64,000 nucleotides of DNA from NCBI GenBank assembly GCA_017416795.1, contig JAFQBD010000012.1:30709-94708 (forward strand), read 5' to 3'. Within the stretch, counting starts at the first letter, position 1, and the number at the start of each line of letters is the position of its first letter. The notes beneath the pieces are model-generated. The model did no database searches. It worked only from the letters and a program-made list of their open reading frames with translations, and was not told where the DNA came from. A program made the position numbers and the translations under genes. The DNA comes from Bacillota bacterium. Lineage in GTDB: Bacteria > Bacillota > Clostridia > Peptostreptococcales > Anaerovoracaceae. Below are positions 44,805-52,476 of this stretch, piece after piece.

Positions 44805-45650
44805 ATGGACAGAAAAGCTATAAGCTATAAATTTCTTGTAGAAAACAAAACAGAACATACAGGACTGCTGGCGGAACATGGATTATCGATATATATAGAA
44901 GCTGACGGCAAAAAGATCCTCTTCGATGCAGGTGCGACAGATATCGTGATCCACAACGCTGAGGTGATGGGTGTCGATCTTGAAGCTGTCGATCTGGCAG
45001 CTGTAAGTCATGGACATTATGATCATACAGGAGGTTTTCCTGCATTCTGCAAGATAAACGAGAAAGCTCCGATCTATATCCATAAGGATGCTTTTCGTGA
45101 CTCTTACGGATTCCGTGAAGGTAAGCCCGAAGATGAAAAGAGCGGTATAATATGGACAGATGAAGAGCGCGCTGCTTTGGCAGACAGACTGAACTTTACA
45201 GACGGACCTGTATATATCACAGATAATATCTGCATAACAGGGACAGTTCCATATGCCGAAGGCACGAACATCACCGAGAATTTCTATTATAAGGATGACG
45301 ACGGCGAGTGGCAGAAGGATGACATGTCTCATGAACAAGTGCTTGTCATCAGAGAGCCTGACGGACTCTATATTTTCTCCGGATGCAGTCACAGAGGCGT
45401 GATATCAGCTCTCGAAGCAGGCAAGGCCATGTTCCCGGGAGAAAGAGTCGCAGTACTTGTAGCCGGAATGCATCTTTACAGTGCATCTGAAGATGACAGG
45501 AAGTATGTCGTGGATCAGATGGCCGCTGAAGGGCTGGATAAAGTGATGCCGGTCCACTGCACAGGGATAAAGGCCATATGTGATCTAAAGACAAAGCTTG
45601 GAGATGCATGTGTCGTAGCAGTTGCGGGAGATGTGTTTCATGGATGTTAG
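44805..45650 (+). CDS. MBL-fold metallo-hydrolase
   Basis: Metallo-beta-lactamase-fold protein of 281 residues, similar to the 7,8-dihydropterin-6-methyl-4-(beta-D-ribofuranosyl)aminobenzene 5'-phosphate synthase-like group of small MBL proteins. The metal motif SHGHYDHTGG is intact. Further ligands may be in FSGCSHRGV and PVHCTGIKA. The start ATG 44805 follows the upstream stop by four bases with a GAGAGG SD. recX overlaps its end by 11 bases. The substrate is unknown. Confidence 0.85.
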   Translation: MDRKAISYKFLVENKTEHTGLLAEHGLSIYIEADGKKILFDAGATDIVIHNAEVMGVDLEAVDLAAVSHGHYDHTGGFPAFCKINEKAPIYIHKDAFRDSYGFREGKPEDEKSGIIWTDEERAALADRLNFTDGPVYITDNICITGTVPYAEGTNITENFYYKDDDGEWQKDDMSHEQVLVIREPDGLYIFSGCSHRGVISALEAGKAMFPGERVAVLVAGMHLYSASEDDRKYVVDQMAAEGLDKVMPVHCTGIKAICDLKTKLGDACVVAVAGDVFHGC

Positions 45651-46113
45651 GGAGAAAGCTGCTCAACATGCGGCATCATATGTGAATATAAAGCCCAGGA
45701 CGGCTTTTCAGATGAAGAGTTATCTTAAGGGCAAGGGATATGAAGAAGACATTATCGATGATGTGATAGAGCAGATGAAGGAGTATCACTACATAGATGA
45801 CTATCAGTTTGCCGAGATGTATTTCGCTTACGGATTCGAAAAGGGCAGGGGCGTCTCACGTATACGTCGGGAACTTGCTGAGAAAGGTGTATCTTCCGAT
45901 ACCATAGATATGGTGTATGAAGACTTGGAAGAAATTCCTGATGAAATGGAAATGGCTATGGCAATAGCTGAGCCGATAATAAACGGGATAGACATGGATG
46001 AACTTGATTATGATGCCAGGCAGAAGCTCAAGGCGAAGATCGGCAGACGTCTTATGAGCAGGGGATTCAATTCAGATGTGGCGTATAAAGTCATAGGGAG
46101 ACTTGTAAAATGA
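45640..46113 (+). CDS. recX: RecX family regulator
   Basis: Three-helix-repeat protein that modulates RecA filaments. Repeats are visible around RTAFQMKSYLKGKGYEEDIIDDVIEQM, ADRY-like FEKGRGVSRIRRELAEKGVSSDTID and RRLMSRGFNSDVAYKVI. Length 157 from ATG 45640 (SD GGGAG, nine bases) matches many RecX proteins. A TTG at 45622 would add six residues. It overlaps both neighbours: the MBL gene upstream and tcdA downstream by four bases. Confidence 0.9.
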   Translation: MDVREKAAQHAASYVNIKPRTAFQMKSYLKGKGYEEDIIDDVIEQMKEYHYIDDYQFAEMYFAYGFEKGRGVSRIRRELAEKGVSSDTIDMVYEDLEEIPDEMEMAMAIAEPIINGIDMDELDYDARQKLKAKIGRRLMSRGFNSDVAYKVIGRLVK

Positions 46114-46793
46114 GCGACAGATATTCCAGAACCGAAATGATAATAGGACATGAGGCAGTTGATAAGATAAAAGCTGCCTCTGTTATAGTGTTCGGAATAG
46201 GCGGAGTAGGCAGTTACGTGGTCGAAGGGCTTGCCCGTGCAGGAATAGGCAGGCTCGTTCTCGTAGATAACGATGTGGTTGACATAACTAACATAAACCG
46301 TCAACTGCCTGCGCTTCACAGTACCATCGGTAAACCAAAAGCTCAAGTGATGGCAGAGAGAGTTAAAGACATAAATCCTGACTGCGATGCAGAAGCCGTG
46401 GAATGCTTTTTCATGCCGGATACGGCAGACAGCTTCGACTTCACAAGGTTTGATTACGTAGTAGATGCCATAGATACAGTCACAGGAAAACTTGCGCTCA
46501 TCGAAAAGGCATATAACGAAGATGTGCCTGTCATATCGTCGATGGGAACGGGTAACAAACTCGATCCGTCACGATTCAAGATCACAGCCATCGAAAAAAC
46601 TAAAGTGTGTCCGCTGGCAAAAGTCATGCGAAAAGAACTTAAAAATCGCGGGATAAAAGGCATGAAAGTCCTGTATTCCGAAGAAGAACCGATAAAACAA
46701 GAAGGAGTGAGGACGCCGGGAAGCATCAGCTTCGTGCCATCGGTGGCAGGGCTCATGATAGCTGGAGAAGTTGTGCGGGATATAATCAAGTGA
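46110..46793 (+). CDS. tcdA: tRNA threonylcarbamoyladenosine dehydratase
   Basis: E1-like enzyme that cyclises t6A37 in tRNA to ct6A. The ATP-binding motif GIGGVGSYVVEGLARAG, the VLVDNDVVDITNINRQLPA segment and the substrate-adenylating region VVDAIDTVTGKLALIEKA are intact. A catalytic Cys lies in KVCPLAKVMRKELK. Length 227 is shorter than E. coli TcdA (268) but typical for Firmicutes. The stop codon lies inside the outer stem of the adjacent RNA-like element. In B. subtilis the homologue yrvM lies beside the 6S-1 RNA gene. Confidence 0.93.
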   Translation: MSDRYSRTEMIIGHEAVDKIKAASVIVFGIGGVGSYVVEGLARAGIGRLVLVDNDVVDITNINRQLPALHSTIGKPKAQVMAERVKDINPDCDAEAVECFFMPDTADSFDFTRFDYVVDAIDTVTGKLALIEKAYNEDVPVISSMGTGNKLDPSRFKITAIEKTKVCPLAKVMRKELKNRGIKGMKVLYSEEEPIKQEGVRTPGSISFVPSVAGLMIAGEVVRDIIK

Positions 46794-46991
46794 ACACTAC
46801 TTTACCTATGTCTTCACTAAGTCCTCGGTGCAGGCAATCAATTATACTCATTCGCAGAGAATAGAACCTCGAGCAAACTCGCGACTATGTCGCTCAGACA
46901 GTGCTCGAGGTTTTGCTATTCTCAATGCTCATTTCGTATTTGATTGCATCTGCCCCTGCGAAATCGTTCTGACATAGGTTAAGTGGTGTTC
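46792..46991 (-). ncRNA. Rod-shaped structured RNA element A (6S-like), antisense copy
   Basis: A 200-base element read on the minus strand. Its ends pair over 21 positions (46991-46971 with 46812-46792; 19 Watson-Crick, one G-T, one mismatch). Further helices: GCAG-(AT)-GCAATCA/TGATTGCCTGC, GAGAATAG/CTATTCTC, AACCTCGAGC/GCTCGAGGTT and a tip hairpin GCGAC-ATA-GTCGC. Internal-loop sequences (GAACG..TTTCGCAGG on the 5' side, CGAGGACTTAG on the 3' side, ACTGTCTGA and GAGTTT near the tip) match element B. A -10-like TGTAAT stands at 47002-46997 (minus), but no good -35 or terminator is seen, so expression is doubtful. Confidence 0.5.
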
Positions 46992-46998
46992 CTATAAT
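46969..46998 (+). promoter_or_regulatory. Promoter driving RNA element B
   Basis: -35 CTGACA (46969-46974), an 18-base spacer and a perfect -10 TATAAT (46993-46998) predict initiation near 47005. The -35 lies inside the outer stem of element A. Confidence 0.6.
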
Positions 46999-47004
46999 TA
47001 CAGT

Positions 47005-47210
47005 TTTGCAAAGTGCTAATAAAACTGTGCTGAACGCGTTTTCGCAGGAACAGAAACAATCATAAGCGATGCGAAAGTGAAAGACAGCTAAACTCCGGGA
47101 ACTGTCTGAATGTCCAACGGACATGAGTTTTCCCGGAGTTCTGTTTTTCTTGAGTGAGCTTATATGATTGTCTGTGACGAGGACTTAGCGGAAGCATTGT
47201 TTTATTAGTA
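47005..47210 (+). ncRNA. Probable 6S RNA (rod-shaped structured RNA element B)
   Basis: About 205 nt downstream of a good promoter. Closing stem CTAATAAAACTGTGCT/AGCATTGTTTTATTAG (47016-47031 with 47193-47208, one mismatch). Then a large symmetric bubble (47032-47050 opposite 47175-47192), a second helix (47051-47067 with 47158-47174), a smaller bubble, the helix AACTCCGGGA/TCCCGGAGTT (47091-47100 with 47131-47140) and a tip hairpin TGTCC-AAC-GGACA. A long rod with a central bubble is the known shape of 6S RNA, which sequesters sigma-A RNA polymerase. Adjacency to tcdA matches the B. subtilis 6S-1 location. I could not check sequence consensus, so the family name is an inference; the structured-RNA claim is stronger. 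Confidence 0.62.
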
Positions 47211-47227
47211 GATTGATAACAATAAAG

Positions 47228-47252
47228 AAATGCATGTACGGCATGTATTTTT
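47228..47252 (+). terminator. Probable terminator downstream of RNA element B
   Basis: AAATGCATG/CATGTATTT (47228-47236 with 47242-47250, one G-T pair) with a five-base loop and a short T-run. It would end the RNA B transcript. Confidence 0.5.
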
Positions 47253-47366
47253 GCAGTTTCACAGAAGTTCAGTCCGTTAAAATGGTCTGCGTTTCGTATA
47301 AAATATACCCATAACAAACAAACAAAGGGGTTTAACATAAGAAAACAAGAAAGGACGGTAGGAATT

Positions 47367-47567
47367 ATGTTGATCATTGCATGGGTTTTCATGGGTATAG
47401 CAATTTTCGCATCGGCGTTACTTTTAGGTGACTTGAAGCGTGAAATGAGGTATAATTATATGAATGGGAACGAGGAATTCTCATTAATAATAACAGAAGG
47501 AGACCATTATGGATTACAAGAAGCAGATCATAGACAAAGTAGAGTCATTTTACCTAGATGTAGTTGA
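47367..47567 (+). CDS. Possible small membrane protein
   Basis: A 66-residue open frame with a hydrophobic N-terminal helix (LIIAWVFMGIAIFASALLLGDL) and a charged tail. An AGGA-type SD precedes the ATG. Its last 59 bases overlap the next gene in another frame, so the C-terminus is constrained by that gene, and no homologue is recognised. It fits the space between RNA element B and the next gene, which is otherwise empty. Real status is uncertain. Confidence 0.35.
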   Translation: MLIIAWVFMGIAIFASALLLGDLKREMRYNYMNGNEEFSLIITEGDHYGLQEADHRQSRVILPRCS

Positions 47568-47991
47568 GGAATTTAAGGAAGCTGAGATGCAGATCATCAA
47601 GGATTCTAAGTTCAAGATGATTTTCAAGAAGAAGAATTACGATGGCAATATCGAACATCTCAAGAAGTGTAAGAAGATGGCTCTTAATATAGATGTGGAC
47701 GATATCAAAATACCTGCAGATGACAGAATGGCAAGACAGGTAGTGAAAGCGTTCGAAAAATGTCTGGTCCACTTCAACAACTTGTGTGACACACATACAA
47801 GACTTCAGATGGGACTGAAGGGCAAGGCTGAGAATAAAGAACAGATGAAATTCTCGGATTATAAGGAATTGTTCCAGAAAGTGCAGACAGCAAGAAACAG
47901 CCTGAACAGTGCACTTCATGAAATGGATCTCGTTTATACCGATTATGCGTACGACGAAGATGAAGACACAAGCATCAAGTATGTGGAATAA
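47509..47991 (+). CDS. Uncharacterised helical cytoplasmic protein
   Basis: 160 residues, rich in Lys, Asp and Glu, predicted mostly helical, with no signal peptide or membrane segment. It opens MDYKKQIIDKVESFYLDVVEEF and ends in an acidic tail (DYAYDEDEDTSIKYVE). The SD AAGGAG is well spaced, supporting translation. I do not recognise the family. It lies 42 bases before rmuC and may share its transcript, but no function follows from that. Confidence 0.8.
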   Translation: MDYKKQIIDKVESFYLDVVEEFKEAEMQIIKDSKFKMIFKKKNYDGNIEHLKKCKKMALNIDVDDIKIPADDRMARQVVKAFEKCLVHFNNLCDTHTRLQMGLKGKAENKEQMKFSDYKELFQKVQTARNSLNSALHEMDLVYTDYAYDEDEDTSIKYVE

Positions 47992-48033
47992 GGGCGTATT
48001 CGAGATTTGATCTAAGATTTCAGGAGGATGATC

Positions 48034-49119
48034 ATGGATAATATAAGTCTTATGATAATAGGACTTTTTATAGTGATGACGGTGGTGATAATACTGTCCG
48101 TGATCATTATAATCAAACTGACTGCTCAGAATAGCAGTAGTAATAATAATAACAACAGCGTCAACGAACTGCGACGTGAGCTTAGAGATGATATCGATCG
48201 TTCGCGTCAGGAAACGATAGATATTGTTCAGCGCAGTGTCAAGAATATGGGCGATATGATCTCTCAGAATCAGAGAGAAAGCTCGGAAGTCCAGAGCAGA
48301 CGACTCATGGAACTGAACAGACAGTTCACGGATACTCTTGAACAGGTGACGAAGAGCCTGGGAGAGATGCAGAGTCTTGCTGCAGGTGTGGGCGATCTCA
48401 AGAAGGTGCTATCAAACGTCAAGACGAGAGGTATCCTGGGAGAGATCCAGCTGGGAGCCATATTGGAACAGATACTGTCACCTGAACAGTACGATGAGAA
48501 TGTGGCAGTTACAGGGACGACAGAGCGTGTAGAATTCGCAGTGAAATTCCCGGGAGAAGGGAAGGAGTTCGTATATCTTCCTATAGATTCAAAATTCCCG
48601 GCAGATGCATACTCAAGACTCCTCGATGCTTACGATACGGGCGATAAGGCGCTGATAAAAATGGCCAATGACGGACTAAGAACAGCAGTTGTAAAAGCAG
48701 CAAAAGATATAAGCTCCAAATATATCATGCCGCCTGCAACTACCGAGTTTGCCATCATGTTCCTGCCATTCGAAGGATTATATGCAGAAGTACTCAGACA
48801 GGATATCGTCGAGACACTTCAGCGTGACTACAGAGTTACTATAGCAGGACCTACTACTATGGCAGCCATGCTCAACAGCTTCCAGATGGGATTCAGATCC
48901 CTGGCACTGCAGAAGCATTCGGGAGAAGTATGGAACACTCTTGCTAAGGTCAAGACTGAATTCGATAAGTTCGGTGATGTACTGACTAAGACACAAACAA
49001 AGATAGAACAGGCGCAGAAAGATCTGGAAACTCTCGTAGGTGTAAGAACGAGAGGAATACAGAGAGCTTTGAAAAACGTATCTAATACAACAGAATACAT
49101 CGACAATTTCGATGAATAA
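48034..49119 (+). CDS. rmuC: DNA recombination protein RmuC
   Basis: Predicted nuclease-like protein with an N-terminal membrane helix (about 5-28), a coiled coil (about 35-130) and the RmuC core with GILGEIQLGAILEQILSPEQYDENV, LPIDSKFPADAY and ATTEFAIMFLPFEGLYAEV. It limits inversions at short repeats. Length 361 is shorter than E. coli RmuC (475) but normal for Firmicutes. I choose ATG 48034, six bases after AGGAGG; the ATG at 48028 touches the SD. Confidence 0.93.
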   Translation: MDNISLMIIGLFIVMTVVIILSVIIIIKLTAQNSSSNNNNNSVNELRRELRDDIDRSRQETIDIVQRSVKNMGDMISQNQRESSEVQSRRLMELNRQFTDTLEQVTKSLGEMQSLAAGVGDLKKVLSNVKTRGILGEIQLGAILEQILSPEQYDENVAVTGTTERVEFAVKFPGEGKEFVYLPIDSKFPADAYSRLLDAYDTGDKALIKMANDGLRTAVVKAAKDISSKYIMPPATTEFAIMFLPFEGLYAEVLRQDIVETLQRDYRVTIAGPTTMAAMLNSFQMGFRSLALQKHSGEVWNTLAKVKTEFDKFGDVLTKTQTKIEQAQKDLETLVGVRTRGIQRALKNVSNTTEYIDNFDE

Positions 49120-49148
49120 TCAATCAAGACTTAAGGAGTTTAGCTGAA

Positions 49149-49916
49149 ATGAGCGTTTTTGCTATAGCCGACCTCCACTTGTCACTGGCACCGGATGTAG
49201 ACAAACCGATGGATATATACGGTCACAGGTGGCATGACCATGTGCGTCGCCTTGAAGAAAACTGGAAGAGGATGGTGACTGATGACGACACTGTTATCAT
49301 CGCCGGAGATATTTCCTGGGCACTCAAGCTGGAAGACGCCAAATATGACCTGGACTGGGTAGATTCACTGCCCGGACATAAAGTCATGTATAAGGGCAAT
49401 CACGATTTGTGGTGGAACGGCATAACAAAACTTAATAAAATGTATGACACTATAACCTTCGTCCAGAACGACTGTTTCGCGGCGGAGGATTTTGTCGTAT
49501 GCGGAACACGTGGCTGGCTGACTCCCGACAATGACGATTTTAAGGAAGCTGATGAGAAAGTATACAAGAGAGAGCTTCTGCGTATGAAAAGTTCACTCGA
49601 TGCCGGTAAAAAATACATCGAAAACCTCACGGCTAAATGCGAAGAGAGCAGTGATGTACTCGCAGCTGAACCGGAGCTCATAGTCGTGATGCATTTCCCA
49701 CCGGTGTCAAAGACTGCATCATTCTCAGGTTTTCAGCAGCTTTTTGAAGATTACGGTATCAAACATGTCATATACGGACACATACATGGAGAGGAAGGAT
49801 TCAAAAATGCCATAAAGGGAAATCATCATGGCGTGATATATGACCTGATTTCATGTGACCACCTCAACTGCAAGCCTATGCAGATAGAACGCAGTGAGAA
49901 GACCGAAACAGAGTAA
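49149..49916 (+). CDS. Calcineurin-like metallophosphoesterase
   Basis: 255-residue metallophosphoesterase with the five classic metal motifs in order: DLHLS, GDISWA, GNHDLWW, MHFPPVS and YGHIHGE. It matches a conserved Firmicutes group of unknown substrate. The SD AAGGAG precedes the ATG. It stands between rmuC and deoB with gaps of 29 and 18 bases, so co-transcription with the nucleoside genes is likely. Confidence 0.9.
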   Translation: MSVFAIADLHLSLAPDVDKPMDIYGHRWHDHVRRLEENWKRMVTDDDTVIIAGDISWALKLEDAKYDLDWVDSLPGHKVMYKGNHDLWWNGITKLNKMYDTITFVQNDCFAAEDFVVCGTRGWLTPDNDDFKEADEKVYKRELLRMKSSLDAGKKYIENLTAKCEESSDVLAAEPELIVVMHFPPVSKTASFSGFQQLFEDYGIKHVIYGHIHGEEGFKNAIKGNHHGVIYDLISCDHLNCKPMQIERSEKTETE

Positions 49917-49934
49917 GATCCTGGAGGGAATGAT

Positions 49935-51119
49935 ATGATAAAGAGGATAACGCTGATCGTTCTGGACAGTCTAGGGGTAGGTGCACTTCCCGACGCAGAA
50001 AAATACGGAGATAAAAACGTTGATACTCTTGGACACATCCTTGATGAGTATCAGCTTGACATACCTAATTTGAGAGAACTAGGCCTTGGCAACATAGAAA
50101 ATGCTGCAGGAGGCAGGCTCAAGACAGAAACCCCAAAAGGCGCTTACGGGCGCTTTGCAGAAAAATCTGCAGGTAAGGATACTATCACAGGCCATTGGGA
50201 AATCGCGGGGATATATACTGATACGCCGTTCAAGACTTATCCCGATGGATTCCCGGAAGAATTGATGGACGCATTTTCCCGGGCAATCGGAAGAGGATGG
50301 CTGGGAAATTATCCGGCATCGGGGACAGAGATAATCGAACAGCTGGGTGAGGAACATGAAAAGACAGGTAAAGTAATAGTATATACTTCGGCAGACAGCG
50401 TGTTCCAGATAGCTGCAAATATAGATGTGGTGCCGCTTGATGAACTTTATGACATATGCGAGAAAGCGAGAGAACTGCTTCAGGGAGAATATGCATGCGG
50501 CAGAGTCATAGCAAGACCGTATATCATAGAAGGCGGCAAGAGAGTAAGAACTTCCGACAGGAAAGATTATGCCGTATCACCTCCTGAGCCTACGATGCTT
50601 GATATCATAAGCGAAGAAGGAAAGACTGTTTATGCTGTCGGAAAGATCAGCGACATATTCAACGGAAGCGGAGTTACGACTTCTGTCCATACTGACAGCA
50701 ACGATGACGGAGTCACTAAGACCATAGAAGCGCTAAGCAGAGATTTTGAAGGTCTCATATTTACCAATCTTGTGGATTTCGATTCCAAATTCGGACATAG
50801 ACGAGATGCGGCAGGGTACGGTAAGGCCATTGAGGAGCTTGACAGGAGACTCCCTGAAATACTCAAAGCTATGGGTGAAGAAGATATCTTGATATTATGT
50901 TCCGACCATGGCAATGATCCTGCACATTCGGGATGGGATCACACGAGAGAATATATCCTTGGAATAGCTGCAGGCAAAGCCGTAAAGAGCGGAACTGATC
51001 TTGGGACGAGAGCATCATTTGCAGATATAGGTGCTACCATTACAGATATTTTGACCGGCGGCAGAAGAAAGACATCTATAGGCGAAAGCTTCAAGGAAAT
51101 AATCATAGAAGAAGTATAA
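49935..51119 (+). CDS. deoB: Phosphopentomutase
   Basis: Converts (deoxy)ribose-1-phosphate to the 5-phosphate, feeding nucleoside sugars into the pentose phosphate pathway. Alkaline-phosphatase-fold metal motifs are present: VLDSLGVGALPDA at the start, DTITGHWE in the core, and LILCSDHGNDPAHSGWDHTREY near the C-terminus. Length 394 is standard. The SD is TGGAGGG. It is followed 25 bases later by pdp, a classical pairing for deoxynucleoside salvage. Confidence 0.96.
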   Translation: MIKRITLIVLDSLGVGALPDAEKYGDKNVDTLGHILDEYQLDIPNLRELGLGNIENAAGGRLKTETPKGAYGRFAEKSAGKDTITGHWEIAGIYTDTPFKTYPDGFPEELMDAFSRAIGRGWLGNYPASGTEIIEQLGEEHEKTGKVIVYTSADSVFQIAANIDVVPLDELYDICEKARELLQGEYACGRVIARPYIIEGGKRVRTSDRKDYAVSPPEPTMLDIISEEGKTVYAVGKISDIFNGSGVTTSVHTDSNDDGVTKTIEALSRDFEGLIFTNLVDFDSKFGHRRDAAGYGKAIEELDRRLPEILKAMGEEDILILCSDHGNDPAHSGWDHTREYILGIAAGKAVKSGTDLGTRASFADIGATITDILTGGRRKTSIGESFKEIIIEEV

Positions 51120-51144
51120 CTTGGAGATATCATAGGAGAAACGG

Positions 51145-52449
51145 ATGAACACGGTAGAACTTATTACTAAGAAGAGAAACGGACAAGCTCTTACAGAGGC
51201 AGAGATAGAATATCTCGTTAATGGATATACGGCAGGCGATATACCTGATTATCAGATGTCAGCTTTTCTGATGGCAGTGTATTTCAACGGTATGGATAAA
51301 GCTGAAACCGTAGCTCTCACACAGATAATGAGGGACTCGGGAGATGTGGTCGATCTGTCAGCCATCGACGGAATAAAAGTAGACAAGCACAGTACCGGCG
51401 GTGTAGGAGACAAGACTACTCTGATCGTAGGTCCTATCGCTGCAGCATGCGGTGTACCTATCGCCAAGATGAGCGGCAGAGGACTGGGCTTTACCGGAGG
51501 CACTATCGATAAGCTGGAAGCGATCCCGGGATATAAGACATCCATAACAGAACAGGAATTCATGGATCAGGTAAACAGCAGAGGCATTTCAGTCATAGGA
51601 CAGACAGGACATATAGCACCTGCAGACAAGAAGATATATGCACTGAGAGATGTTACCGGGACTGTCGAAAACCTGAGTCTCATAACTTCCAGCATCATGA
51701 GCAAGAAGCTTGCGGCAGGATCCGATGCTATATTACTGGATGTGAAATGCGGAAGCGGAGCATTCATGAAGAATCAGGAGGATGCTGAAGAACTGGCTTC
51801 ACTCATGGTAGAGATAGGCAATGCTGACGGCAAGAAGACTATGGCTATGATCACAGATATGGAGCAGCCTTTAGGAAATGCTATCGGCAACGCACTGGAG
51901 GTAGAAGAAGCCATAGATGTGCTTAAAAACCGCGGACCTGAAGACATAACCCAGCTTTGCATAGCGCTGGGCGGTATGATGATATATATGGGAGAGAAGG
52001 CTTCTTCTCCTGAGGAAGGCATGCAAAAGGCGCGTACAGTCCTGGAAGACGGCAGTGCTCTGACAAAGTTCAGAGATCTCATAGAAGGACAGGGTGGAGA
52101 TCCTGCGATAATTGATGATCCTTCTTTGATGCCTCAAGCTGAGTTTTGCATGGAACTGAAGGCTTGGGAGGACGGTTATATAGAGGCGATCGATGCTATG
52201 AGGATCGGTCTTGCTTCCCAGCATACAGGCGCAGGAAGAGAGCGTAAGGATGATGTTATAGATATGTCAGCAGGCATAATTCTCTGTAAAAAGAGAAGGG
52301 ATCATGTGATTTCCGGAGAAACGATTTGTAAAATTTATGGAAATGACATAAAAAAGGTGGAAAAGGCGTTGGAGGAAGTAACGAATTCTGTTAGAATATC
52401 TGTTAAGAAACCTGATGATATTTCACTGATCAAAAAAATCATAGATTAA
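51145..52449 (+). CDS. pdp: Pyrimidine-nucleoside phosphorylase
   Basis: Phosphorolyses thymidine, uridine and deoxyuridine to base plus (deoxy)ribose-1-phosphate. The family signature KHSTGGVGDKTTLIVGP and SGRGLGFTGGTIDKLEAIPGY is complete, and SSIMSKKLAAGSDAILLDVK and KCGSGAFM follow. Length 434 matches Pdp/DeoA. The product is the substrate of DeoB encoded directly upstream. A nucleoside-binding-type lipoprotein gene comes next. Confidence 0.95.
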   Translation: MNTVELITKKRNGQALTEAEIEYLVNGYTAGDIPDYQMSAFLMAVYFNGMDKAETVALTQIMRDSGDVVDLSAIDGIKVDKHSTGGVGDKTTLIVGPIAAACGVPIAKMSGRGLGFTGGTIDKLEAIPGYKTSITEQEFMDQVNSRGISVIGQTGHIAPADKKIYALRDVTGTVENLSLITSSIMSKKLAAGSDAILLDVKCGSGAFMKNQEDAEELASLMVEIGNADGKKTMAMITDMEQPLGNAIGNALEVEEAIDVLKNRGPEDITQLCIALGGMMIYMGEKASSPEEGMQKARTVLEDGSALTKFRDLIEGQGGDPAIIDDPSLMPQAEFCMELKAWEDGYIEAIDAMRIGLASQHTGAGRERKDDVIDMSAGIILCKKRRDHVISGETICKIYGNDIKKVEKALEEVTNSVRISVKKPDDISLIKKIID

Positions 52450-52476
52450 ATTGGACAATAGATAAGGAAATTGACG

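Noticed and set aside
46792..46991. Element A as a MITE-type transposon with terminal inverted repeats
   Set aside because: No clean target-site duplication, and the second copy differs in every helix while keeping pairing, which fits selected RNA and not a recent mobile insertion.
46894..47392. Two minus-strand frames (78 and 110 codons) across the RNA elements
   Set aside because: They cross conserved RNA helices, have no SD and no recognisable protein pattern.
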